From Caecitellus pseudoparvulus (taxonomy: Eukaryota; Bigyra: Bicosoecida), in the NCBI GenBank assembly GCA_965644315.1, contig CBFFRQ010000030.1:372001-436000 (forward strand): a DNA stretch of 64,000 bases, in the 5' to 3' direction. This document shows positions 43,814-55,100 of the stretch, one piece after another. The notes below the pieces were generated by a model. It was not told the origin of the DNA. It did not search any database and saw only the letters and a program-made list of their open reading frames with translations. Each line of letters begins with the position of its first letter. Position 1 is the first letter of the stretch. A program made the translations under genes and the position numbers.

Positions 43814-44432
43814 ATGTCAGCTCTCTGCCGCCGATGGCAGCGCGCCACCGCCATGCTGCCCCAACTTCGGCCACAGCCAGTGTGCCACATCGCCACAGGT
43901 GATATTGCAGGCCGCCTGCACCTGTACGAGGAGCTGCAGGCGGCTTCCATTCTGGATGCGCGCAAGGCTCGGGCGATGGCTCGCAGTGTGGGAGCCGTGC
44001 AACCCGAGCAGCGCTCCGCCCTCGTGCAGCGCGCGCGGCAGCGGGAGAAGGACCGCAAGCGCGCCGCGAAAGCAAAAGCAGCCAAGGCCCTTGAGCAGGC
44101 CAAGCGTGCAGCTGCCAACCCTGGCATGGCGGTGCGTGGCGAGCAGACCTGGGTCGGCGAAACGAACCGCTGTACGCCCCCACCACTTCGCGCGCCCACA
44201 GGCTTTCTTGGACTTTGAGCGCTCGCAAATGAAGAAGAAGCAGCGCCAGCAGGCGGCAGGCACGGTGCCCCTGCCGTCGGCAAAGGCGCGCAAACCCGCC
44301 CCGGCCCAGCGGCCCGAAGAGCCCGACCCCGCCTCCTGCTGTGGCAACGACTGCCAGCGCTGTGTGTGGATTGTGTACTGGGAGGAGCTGCAGGCGTGGG
44401 AGGATCGCATGGCCAAGGCGGCCACGGCGTGA
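43814..44432 (+). CDS. OXLD1: Oxidoreductase-like (OXLD1-type) mitochondrial protein
   Basis: Two exons, 43814-44131 and 44202-44432, with a 70 bp intron (donor GTGCGT), give 182 aa. The N-terminus (MSALCRRWQRATAMLPQLR) is basic and amphipathic, as in a mitochondrial presequence. A basic helix follows, rich in Lys/Arg/Ala. The C-terminus is the small oxidoreductase-like domain: PEEPDP, then C152-C153-GND-C157-QR-C160-VW and a Tyr-Glu-Glu-Leu helix. Family members are small Cys-rich proteins linked to mitochondrial function whose reaction is not well defined. A TTTTGGCGCC element (E2F-like) lies about 40 bp upstream of the ATG. An in-frame Met at 43712 is an alternative start. The stop is 1 bp from the stop of the opposing Get3 gene. 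Confidence 0.8.
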
Positions 44433-44433
44433 G

Positions 44434-45782
44434 TCAACCCAGGATGTCCGCCAACGCAGCATCCAGGTCATCGTCACCCAACGAGTCAGGCCCGGCCCCC
44501 GGCGCCGCACCGCCCTCCGTGTCAGGTGCTGGTGCAGGCAGCACTGCGCCTGCCCGAGGCGGCTTGACAAAGACGCCGCCGCCGAAGCCGGCCTCCGTCA
44601 CGTAGCCGTGCTTGGAGGGTGTGTAGGGGTCCATGAGGAAGGCAGAGTATGCCAGCAGGCGCGCCAGGCCACGCACCTCGGCGGTGACGATGGGCATGTG
44701 CACGATGTGAAAGTCCTCGCCGTACAGGACATCTACTTGCGCCAAGTACTTGTCCTGCATGCGGTTGCGCGCGCAGCACAGCTGGCAGTCGGCGTGGTCG
44801 CCGGGGCCGCCTTCTGGGAACAGCACCTGGTTCACGACGATGTTGTGCAGGTCGATGCCGAGGTCTGTGAGCTCCTGCACCAGGCGCTCCGTCTCGAACA
44901 CGGACAGGAACTCAGGAATGCACACGGGGACAAAGGTCGTGAGGTCTGGGTTGGTGAACTGCTCCTGCACGCTGGTGAAGGTGGCACGCAAGGAGTCCAG
45001 CATGCCGCCCATGCCGCCCTGCCCGCCAGCGCCGCCGCCCAGCATGTTCATGGCCATGCTGAGCAGGCCCCCCGAGCCGCTCAGCTTGTCCAGCAGGCGC
45101 AGAGCCGTGGAGGGCAGTGATAGCAGGCGCAGGGTGTGCCCGGTGGGTGCCGTGTCAAAGACGATGACGTCGTAGTCGTATGAGCTGAGAGTGCGCACGA
45201 GGGCGCCGAGGCCCATGAGCTCGTCGATGCCGGGCATCTGCATCATGCCCTCTGCGAGGCCAGAACCACCCAGCGCACTCTGCAGCGCAGCAGCCTGTGG
45301 GTTGGACGCCGCACTGGCATTGGCCTGCACTTCAGATGGGTCCATCTCCATGCAGGCAAGTCGACTCAATCCATGCACAGGTGTGGGCTCCGTGGAGAAC
45401 TTCTGGGCGAAGGCATCACTGCGAGGCGCGGCGGGAAGCTGCAGCGTGCTGCGGAAATTGCGGGGCACCCCCCTGTGAAAACTGCGCGCACCTGAGGTTG
45501 TGAGCGGGGTCCGTGGACACGATGAGCACCTTCTTGCCCCTTTCCGCGAGCTGCAACGGAGCAATGTGATGGTGAGGGTGTCTGGCTCGCATCGCTGGCG
45601 CGACGGAGCCGGCGCACCTGCACGCCGAGGCTGCAGGACACGGTGGTCTTGCCCACGCCCCCCTTGCCTCCTACGAAGATCCACTTGAGGGAGTCTTGCT
45701 CCACCAGGTTCATGAGGCTGGGTTCGCAGAAGATGTCCTCTTCTCCGAAGCCGGCCAGCCCAGAGGGGCTGTCGCTGGCCAT
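44434..45782 (-). CDS. GET3: Get3/ASNA1 ATPase for tail-anchored protein insertion
   Basis: Cytosolic ATPase that carries tail-anchored membrane proteins to the ER receptor. Three exons (45618-45782, 45492-45550, 44434-45418) give 402 aa. The deviant P-loop GKGGVGKTT is at residues 39-47, followed by [12 protein letters not shown] (about 67-79), [15 protein letters not shown], a Met-rich client-binding region ([20 protein letters not shown]) and the zinc-binding C-x2-C of the dimer interface ([12 protein letters not shown]). These separate it from bacterial ArsA, which lacks the Met-rich helix and CxxC. The C-terminus is slightly extended and acidic. Introns are 67 and 73 bp, both with GTGCGC donors. 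A TPR gene lies 197 bp upstream on the same strand. Confidence 0.93.
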
Positions 45783-45979
45783 GGCGGTTGCGCCGTGCGC
45801 CAGACAGCCTGTACCCGGCGCTGGGCAGTAGCCCCTGCCCTGCTGGTGAGGGCAGCCCGTCCTGCGTGGTTCTTTTCTGCATTTGCTTGTGTTGTGGGCC
45901 TGGGAGCCGCTCGCCTCACCTGCCAACGACGCAGGCAGGGGTGTCAAGGGGGGGTGCGCGGCCCCAGGACACCCGCACC

Positions 45980-46945
45980 TTACGAGCCCTTCTGGGCCTT
46001 GAGTGTGCGCACAGCGGCGCCCAGGCGGTGCTGCGCCCGGTTGGCGATGTCGATGGTGGGGTCGATAGCCAGCACCTTGCGGATGTCTGCCAGCGCGATG
46101 CGGTAGCGCTCCTTGGCCTCCAGCGCCAGTGCGCGGCGAATGAGCGCCTTCACGTTGTTGGGCTGCACCTCCAGCACGGCCGTCGTGTCGTCGATGACGG
46201 CGGAGAAGTTGGACAGCTGCTGGTTGCACGCGGCACGGTTGTTCATGATGCTGCAGGCGAGGTCGGAGGTCTTGTCGGTGACAGCCTTCAGCGCGGCGGT
46301 GTACTTGGGGATGGCGCGCTCGAAGTCCGCCGCCTTGAACAGCTCGTTGCCCTCCTCCTTGAGCTTCTCGGGGCCCTGCAGGCCAGCCTTGCGTGCAGCC
46401 TCCACCTCAGTGTACCGCCCCCGCACCTGTGCCAGCAAGTGCTGCAGGTCCTCGTTGTCCGGGAAGTGCATGAGACCCTTCTCCACCAGCGCCACGCCGT
46501 CCTTCAAATTGGCGGAGCCGTCCAGGTGCATGAGCGCGTTGCCGGCGCGGTGGTAGCCCTTCAGGAACTTGGGGTTCAGCGTCACGCACTGCCTGCCATC
46601 CGCAGCAGCCTGCAGAGGGGGCGGCGAGCGAGGGGCAAGTGGTTGGCACCAGCGCCGAGCCTGCGCAGGGCACGCCACGCACAGCCTCGTAGTTGCCAGC
46701 GGCGAAGTGGGCCATGGAGCGGTTGCTGTAGTAGACATGGTTGGTGTCGTCCAGAGCAATGGCCTCAGTGTAGCAGTCCACCGCCTTGGCGTAGTCGCCC
46801 GCCTTGTAGAACTCGTTGCCCTCCCTGCGCAGGGTTGGGTTGGAGGTGTGGAAGACGCCGGCAACACCTGCGCTCCGGCGTGGCAGTCCACCGCCGTGCA
46901 GCGTGCGCGAGGGACTCACGCCTTCTTTGCGTCACCAGCGCTCAT
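45980..46945 (-). CDS. Hop/Sgt2-like TPR co-chaperone (candidate)
   Basis: Three exons, 46920-46945, 46683-46824 and 45980-46609, give 265 aa. The protein starts [20 protein letters not shown] and contains one TPR block of the Hsp70/Hsp90 carboxylate-clamp type ([32 protein letters not shown]), then a linker helix and a second block ([33 protein letters not shown]). The N and R positions that bind the EEVD tail are kept in both. STI1/Hop has three such blocks plus DP domains; here there are only two and no DP motif, so this is shorter than true Hop. Position next to Get3 makes an Sgt2-like role in the same pathway tempting, but the Sgt2 dimerisation and Gln-rich ends are missing. Confidence 0.75.
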
Positions 46946-47192
46946 GGTGGCGAGGGTGTGGAACGTGGAAAGGGGGGTCTACGGAGGGGCAAGGAACGCG
47001 TCAGTTGCAAGGTGCGGTTTTTGCCACGCACCGCCGCCGAACTCACTCAAACAGTGCGCACGTGCGGCACTTGCAAGGGGCTGAACACCGACGGTGGAGG
47101 GGTTCATGCAGAATGGGAAAGTGTGCCTGGAGTCTGCATTGCCACGGGCCGCGCGCTTGCCATATCGCCGACCTCACGCCTCGCGCAGCATT

Positions 47193-48397
47193 CTACGACG
47201 ACACTGGTGCGGTGGGGGGCGGCGGCATGCCCGGCATGGGGGGCGGCGCCGGCATGCCCACACCTGCCATGGACGGTGGTACCCGTGAGCCAGCGGCAGG
47301 TGCCACGCCTGCTGCCATCCATGCCGGGATGGGGGGTGGTCGAGGGGGGGGCGCGCCGCTTGGCAGGGGCGGCGGCATCATCCCATACGGCATGCCGGCC
47401 TGGGGCGGGAACTGCTGGTGGGGCGGTGGGACAGGGGGCAAGTACCCTCCAGTCATGCCCCCGTACATGCCCGGCATGGGGGGGGGTCGCGGCGCAGCGG
47501 AGGGGGGCGGCCTGGACCCCACCATGCGGGCGTTGGACCGGACCACGGTGACCTCCCCTGGCGCTGCTGCGAACATGGTGTGCGGCTGCAGCTTGGTGCC
47601 GCCCATGATGTCTCCGCGGGGTGTGGGCCCACCGCCCTCCGCTGCTGCCTTGGCAGCTAGAATGCGCTCAGCCTGGGAGCCGTGACGCTCCCCAGGCGCG
47701 TCCTTCCGGTACGCGTACTGCACGACAATGGGGCGGTTGGCCAGGAACTGCCCGTTCATACACTCGATGGCGAGGTCGGAGGCCTCGAAGGAGTCGTACT
47801 TGACGAAGCCGAAGCCTTTCGTGCCGCCCGTGTCCAAGTCGCGCACGATGTGCGGCGTGTCGATGATGCCGCCAAAGGCACAGAAAGTGTCGTACAGCAT
47901 CTTCTCATCCACGTCTTCTCCCAGGCCGCCGATGAACAAGTTCGCGCCGACGTCCAGGTTGCGCTTGTCTGCTGCGGATTTTGACAGGCGCAAACTGCGC
48001 CCGTACACCTTCACCATGTTCAGCACCTTGATGGCGTACTCTGCATCCAGCTCGCCACGGAACTCCACGAAGCCGAATCCTCGGTGTCGTGAGGAGACAG
48101 GGTCCTTGGGCATGGACACGGACACCACTGGGCCCACCTGCACCATGAGCTCCCACAGCAGCTCCTCGTCCACCTGCGCCGCAGGGAATCGGGGGGGGGG
48201 GTGCCAGCGGGGCGGAGCAAGGCCGCCGGCTGCAGCACCACGCACCTGATCATCAAGGCCACCTACGTACAGCGTCGCTTCTTGGTTGCGCTGCGCAGGG
48301 AAGGGGTAGGGGCCGGTGGGTGCAGCACAGCGCGCTTGCCTGCACCAGCTCCTCCTCGCACCTGCTGCACGGTGGATTGTGACGGGATAGCAGCCAT
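47193..48397 (-). CDS. SF3B4: SF3B4 (SAP49/Hsh49), U2 snRNP splicing factor
   Basis: SF3b subunit that contacts pre-mRNA near the branch point. Three exons (48362-48397, 48246-48290, 47193-48173) give 353 aa. RRM1 has RNP2 LYVGGL (19-24) and RNP1 RGFGFVEF (58-65). RRM2 has RNP2 LFIGGL and RNP1 KGFGFVKY. The family block [27 protein letters not shown] follows. The C-terminal third is Pro/Met/Gly-rich, as in all SF3B4 proteins. The two small 5' exons of 36 and 45 nt restore the [13 protein letters not shown] start of the first RRM. Introns are 71 and 72 bp. The stop is followed at once by AATGC. Confidence 0.94.
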
Positions 48398-49123
48398 GAC
48401 CGGCACAAGCGCAGGAGTGGAACGGAATGAGCTTCACTATTGGTGTGTGCCCCACTTGCCCCTGCCTGCTCCAAGGCTCAGCGCGGCTGGAGGAGCCGGG
48501 CAAAGTGCTGTGGCCCTTGCTCGATTTCCGCAGGCCGCGTGCAGTCAGACGCCCCACGCGCTGCAGGATTGAAAGTAGGGGCGATGTCCGCAAGAAATCT
48601 TGGACAAGTGCTGTGTCAGACAGCATTTTTGTGGATTGTGGCTCACCTGATGGCCTGCACTGTTGTTCGGTGTCAGGGGGTGCTGGACCGTGCTGTTTGC
48701 CTCGGTGATTGGGCAGGCGGCAGGGACTCAGGACGAGAAAGGCTCCAGCGGTTTGCGAGGACAAAGGCAGCATCGCGATGTTTCCATCACTGTTATCGTC
48801 TTCTTGACAGTTTGCAGTGGCTCTGTGCGCGGAACCTCTCACTCCGCAGCTGCTCCAGCCCATTTTACCCTGCGCACTGCTGAGCCTTGCGATTCACACC
48901 ACCAACAATTTCCAACAAGCCATGCCCACATGCGACGCGAGTTCCTCTGCGCCGCACGGTGCGTGGAAAAGCCCCACCCACTGCAGGTGGCGTGGACCAG
49001 CACAGTCGCAGGCCACGTCGCTGCGACACACGTGCTCTCCCTCTGGCCTCTGCGGCCGGTTAGCCTGTCCACGTGGGCTGAGCAGCCGTGGGCCTGAACC
49101 AGCAGTCACTTACTGTGCTTGAC
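48398..49123. promoter_or_regulatory. Divergent promoter region, SF3B4 and giant CBS gene
   Basis: This 726 bp region lies between start codons at 48395-48397 (minus) and 49124-49126 (plus). Open frames inside it show no family features. Promoter role inferred from position. Confidence 0.35.
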
Positions 49124-52100
49124 ATGGGCCTGTCTCACTCACACCGTGCACCCCTACCGTTCAAGGAGCGGGTGCTGCGGGAGTATGTGAGCGGTGCTCC
49201 CTCGTACCGTTTCTTGAGCGAAGTTGTGCGGCTGTACTTGGAAGCCATCAAGGCGCGCGGACCCCTGTTGACGGAGGAATCCTTTGTGCACGTCTTCTCC
49301 TCTGTGTTGAGGGTAAGTGATGGGCTCAGCAGTGCCAGCCCACGCGTCGGCGAGCCTGGCTCACCAACGGCGCCTGCGCCCCTCCTTCCACGCAGACAGA
49401 CGCAGCGGCCCACTTCAACGCCATCTGGGACCGACCCCGCCCTCGAGGGCTGGTGGACGCACGGGAGACCTTCGGCGCTCTCGTGGCCCTCGCAGCTATC
49501 ACGGCTCTGGACCTGAAGCCGGTGGGGGCGGAGGGGGGCCCAGGGGAGGGCTACATCGCCCCCGGCGCCACTGGCTCAGCGTCAGGAGCTGAGGCGGTGA
49601 AGGCGGTGCGCCGCCGGGCCAAGGCCGCTCAGACCGCCCCCGGCTCCACTGTCACCCTGGCCAAAGACGTCATGTCCGTACCCTCCCTGCGCCAGCGAGC
49701 CAGCCTCCTCTTCGACCTGTTCACACAGGCCAGCCTGCCAGCCTCGGCGGGGGCCGTGACCACCGCCGCCACCCGAGCAGCGGCAGACTCCGAGGCTGGC
49801 CTGGTGGCAGAGGACGAAGAGAGTGACGCAGCGCTGCCGCCTGCCGAGCAAGCGGCCCGGGCTCGCGCCCGAGGGTCCAAGCGCCACACGGCACGGGAGC
49901 CGGGCATTCACTACCGCAAAGTGGTGCATTTGCTGGGGACAGTGGCCGTCGGCCTGAGCAAGCTCACAGGCACAGCGGTGCCCAGCACGCGGGAGCTGTA
50001 CGACGTCGCGGACAGGGCCTTCGGGCTGTCCTGGGATGCTGCTGCCGAGTCAGCGGCCGGGGCGTCGGGCAGCAGCCCCAGCAAGGTGAAGCCAGGCAGT
50101 GCCCACGGCGACGAAGCTGCGCCAGAGGGCGCCTGTTTCGACCCCTCTGCACCGGACGCAGATGCCGCGGCAGCGGGTGCCCGTGGCGCCAGCAGTGACC
50201 GGCGGGCGTCTGCGTTGCTTGCGCTGACTCGGCGGACTTTTGCGGAGTTTATCTCCACCGACGTGGGTATCCTCGGCTTCCTCTCTGGCCTGCGCAGCTC
50301 TGTGCGAGAAGCCACCCAGACGGCCCAGGACCTCAAGAACATGTTCTCCAGCTCGCTCCTGTTCCGAGACGGCTCTGAAGGCAGCTCCACTCGCCGTGAG
50401 GCTCTGCTGGCTGCACAGGAGGCCGCCGACAAAGAGCAGAGCCTGTGGACGCAGGCTGACGCCCTGTACGGCCAGGCGGGCGCCGCCAAGGGTGGCTCTG
50501 CCTCGCTGCGTCGCTTCCGGGCGCAGCGCATTGCCAAGCAGCTGGCACAGGAGGAAGCTGTCGCGGCAGGGGGCAGCTCGCCCCATGGAGGGGGCTTCGG
50601 ATTCAGCCCCACCCCCCCCCGTGCCGGCGGCAGTGGCGTGCACGCACGCGACACGCAGCAACGCAGTGGCAGCTCCAGTGTTGTGGCGGCGCACGCGGCA
50701 GCTCGGGCGGGAAGTACCTCCGGCTCAGCCTCCACGGTGGTGCTGGGTTCGCAGCAAGTTCACTCCCACAAGGTCGCAGCCCAGCTTCGCGCACACCCCT
50801 TGGACAAGCAGGCTGCCCTGCGCGCCGCAGTGGGCAGCGAGTACGAAGGGGACCGCAGCCTCCTGGCCGCCGAGCAGCGCCGTCCCTTCGCCGTCCGCAG
50901 CGGCAAGAGTGGCAAGCACGGCCACGCTGTGCGGCGGGGCGTGGGTGTGGGGGGGGACCTGCAAGACGCGCTGCTGGAGATGCCCATCCAGGTGCTGGGC
51001 TCCATCGGCCGCAGCTGGTACACCCACCCCCTGCAGCGTCTCACCTCCCGCGATGACGTGGCGTGGGCGCTGCAGGTGCTGGCGCAGGCCAGCCTCCCAG
51101 ACCCCGATGTCGTGCCTGGCACTACGAAGTCCCTGGCGCAGTTGTTCCAAGAACAGGCGGTGCACCTGGGCACCACCCGGCGTCTGCGAGGCTTGGAGGA
51201 CCAGGCCTACCGCAGTTCCTTCTGGGGGTCGGGAGCAGGGCACAGCCAGGCAGGGAGCAGCGGCGGCACCGGCAGTGGGACGACCCCCCTCACGCCAGGC
51301 ACCAAGGCTCAGCTGACCCAGCTCCGAACTGAAGCTGGCCTGTCTGGCGGCCCAGCCTCCCCGAAAGCCGCACTGCCGCCGGAAGCTGAGAACACCCCGC
51401 TGCTGTTCCGGTCAGTCCCTGTCGAGGCGCCCTTCCGAGGGCACAGCACCCCCCTGCACAGCCTCTTCTTCACTTGGCAAGCCAGCCTCGCCCGTGTGCT
51501 GCAGAGCGCGTACCTGATGGCGCCACACATCCCGGGCGGGCACCTGCCCCGCTCTGTGCCCCTGCCCCCTGCCACGCCCCTGCACGTGCTCCTGGGCGGG
51601 AAGGGTGGGCCCACCATCCCGCCTGGCCCCCTGGTATCCAACGAGGCTGTGCCCGGCACACTGGCGACCTGGCCCCTGCCACATCAGGCTTGGGGCGTGA
51701 TGGGGCGTGGCGAGGGGCCCTCGGTGTCTGTCTTTGGGCCAACCCCCCCTCACGACAGCACCCACGCGGGGCCCTCTGGACTGCCTGTCCTGCGGCACGC
51801 AGCTGCCGGGGCCCTCCTCGTCCTCTTGCATGCGCTGCAGCACTCTGCCGATCGGCACGGTGCCTCGCGCAAAGAAGGCGGGGGCTGGGCGGCAGCCGCA
51901 GCGAGCGAGCCAGCCCTTGCATTTGCATCCAGTGTGACAGCCCTGCTCAGCAGCGTGGCAGGGGGGGGAGGGGCGCAGCACCACGCAGCTATGCAGGCCG
52001 CTGTTCGGGCAGCCGCTGTACTGCAGATGACGCTGGCCCACAAGCGGTACGCTGCGGAGTATTTGGAGGGTATGCGTGGGCCCACCGCCTCCCATGTCGC

Positions 52101-55100
52101 CCCAGGCGCACCCCCTGACTCGCCGGAGGCGTTTGAGGCGCCAAGCGTCGCGTTTGCACGTCGAGTCAGTGGTGGGCCCACCTCTGACTCAACTGAAGGC
52201 AAGGAATCGCGCCGCCTCACCTTCTCCCCAGGTACAGGGGGGGGCGGGGCGGCCCCCTCCGGCACGGCGGCTCACGCTGCCATGCTGTCCCCCCTGGCCC
52301 GCCTGAAGGCACGTCGGGAGGCAGCCAAGGCGGCAGCTGCAGCAGCACCCCAGGCAGGGGAACACTACCCTGCTCCCGCCCTGCACTCTGCCCTGTTGGA
52401 GCTGGTGTCGGCACTGGAGTCCGTGGGGCTGGTGGAGCGCCGGGAGGAGGGTGCTGAGACCAAAGCAGCTCAGGCCGACGCACTGGCGGCTCTGTACCCG
52501 TCCCGACCCTCCGCTTCGGCGTCCCAGGCAGAGGGCCCGGAGGGGGGTGGTGGCAAGGATTCCGAAGAGGAGGCAGGGGGGGGTCCGCCTGAGGGGTATG
52601 GGGACTTGGGCGGCCCGCCCCCTGCCATTCCCGGCGCCGCGCGTGCCTCCGCATCGGGGATGTTTCGCCGCCTGCCCCCCCCTAACAATGGTGTGCCGTT
52701 CCAGCCCGCGTGGGGAGATGGCGTGCTCGACACGCTGAAGCGGCGGCGAGGACGAGGTCCCCCCGCCCTCTTGGGCCCAGGCGGTTTCCGGTACGCCCAG
52801 TCCGCCGACCCAGCCGATGCCCTGCTGTCCAACGAAGACACAACTGAGACACGCAACTTCGTGCACCGCCGGGTGAAGGCGGAGGAGGGTGGCGCCAGCC
52901 CCACACACGGACGGCGGGGGTCCAAGGTATTGCTGGACAGCGAGCTGTCTGGTGGAGCTGGGGGTGGCCGCCGGTCCATCGCCCAGCGAGCCGACTCTGC
53001 GCTGTCCACCGATGCCACGCATGCTAAGGGCGCCCGCACGACGGTGGACATGGCCTACCGCCTCGTGGGGTCCGGCGTCCCCCCTGCCGTGGCACTGGTG
53101 CCGCGCTACGCCGCCGTGTTCGACCCCCGCGGGGCTCACTCCCTGCACTCCCTCTTCTCCATCAAGACTGCCTCGGGCGTCTTCTCTGCCGCCGCACTCA
53201 AGGCAGCCACCGCCCAGGCCCCGGCCGAGGCAGGCTCCAGCGGGGGACCGGGCTCCCCCTCGACGCCGCAGGCGGACACGCTGCTGGAGGAGGTGGGCCT
53301 GGGGGCGCCCGACAAGCCTGTGAAGACCAGTCGAGCAGCGCCACAGGGCGCCTGCATGGGCATCCTGGACCACCACCGCCTGTTCCGTGTTCTCATGGGC
53401 TCCTTCATGTCCGCCCTGACGCAGCACGCAGTCAGGCGCGAGGCTGTGCTGGGCGCGGCGCGGGAGCGGGCGGCGGCGAAGGCTGCGCTGCGGCGCCGGC
53501 GGGTGGAGCGCGAGTTAAAATCGCGTGTTCTGGACATGGACGACAAGCGCAAGCGCAAGAAACGGCGCAGGGGCGGCCGAGCCTCCATGACGGGGGCAGG
53601 CCGAAGCAGACGCGGCAGCGCGTCCAAGGCGGCCCCCGAAGTGGACACTGCTGTGGAGACGCTGGTGACGCACACCAGCGGATGGACCCTGGACGAGGCA
53701 GGCGTCGTGTACGATGTGTCATCGGATGACATGGTGCACCCTGACAGCGGGCACCTGCCGCCCTCAGCATACCGCACAGCTGCGCTGGAGGGGCTGGGGG
53801 GGTCAGGGGGGCGTCGAGGGGGGGGCAGTGCCTCCTCTCGCCGCAGATCTCGAGGGAGCACCTCCAGAGGCACGCCTGGCACGTTTCAGGCGGAAACCAC
53901 CAATGCCATGGGCTGGGGCGACTCGGACTCAGAAGAGGAAGGGCGGGGGCGGGGTGACGTGGCCCGCCTGCTCAAGGGCAAGAGCGGCAGCATGGCCCCC
54001 TCGCCACCCCCCCAAGGCTCTCCCCCTGGGGCCAACACCCCGAAGAAGTCCCCCCATGCAAGCGACGTGAGTCTGCATGCCGCACTGGCCCATTTGACCG
54101 GGGGCGGCGGCAGCGGCGGGGGAGGACGAGTGGACCCTGTGTTCGCACCCCCCCCTGTGGGGGCCGTCGGGCCCACAAAGCTGCCTGCGCTGCAAGTTGA
54201 CCCAGAGGAGGTGCGGAGCAAGGTGGGAGACCGCCTGGACTGTGCACCGCCCGGGATGGTGGGCCCGCCTCCCGGTGTCCCGGGGACGGAGTTGCCGCCT
54301 CCAGGGGGCAACTCTGCCCCCGGTGGCGTGGCAGGCACCCTGGCCCGCATCCTGACTGTGCGAGGGGACGGTGCCGGCAGCCACGCGGAGCGCCGTCGAC
54401 GGACCAAGGCCTCCTCCCTGCGCCGCCTGTTGCTGTCCAGTCCCATCGTCACGACGTCCATGGCGGGCCTGGGCGTGTCGGGTCTCGGGCATGAGGAGGG
54501 CGAGGAGGAGGTGCCTCCGGGAACAGAGGCCTTTGGCGGAGCCCCTGACGGCAGTGTGGGAGACGGCACGCTCACCGTGCACCTGGGAGGCACCTACTTC
54601 GACACTGGCGTCCACTCCACCTTTGACACGCCGCCAGGCGGGTCTCTCTGGTACACCGCGCAGGATGCCGCCTGGGCTGCGGCACAGGCAGCCACAGCAG
54701 CTGCTGGGGTAGGTGCCGAGGGTGCTGGGGAGGGGGGGGACACCGTCCCCACTACGGGTCCATACGATGCTGTGTACGACCCCCTCCTGCCGTACATTGG
54801 GGGGGTGCAGCACAAGCACTGGCCGGAGCTGCAGCGCGCAGCGGCGGTGGCAGCCACCACCACCACCGCCCTAGCGCCCTGGCTCACTGCCGCTGCACAG
54901 CACGAGAAGGACATCGCGGCGGTGGGGGAGGCGTCCCCTCTGCGAGCCCGCCGGGCGGCGTCCATCCTCATGAACTCCCGCCAAGGCACGGTGCCGCCAC
55001 ACATCCTGGCGGTGACTCGGACACGACCTGGGGTCGTGGTGGTCGCAGTGCCCCCCCGTGCCGGACGCCGATTCGTCTTCCTGGATGCCGCCACCTTCAA

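Noticed and set aside
44430-44436. TGAGTCA as an AP-1 type binding site
   Set aside because: It is formed by two opposing stop codons and one spacer base; no reason to read it as a regulatory site.
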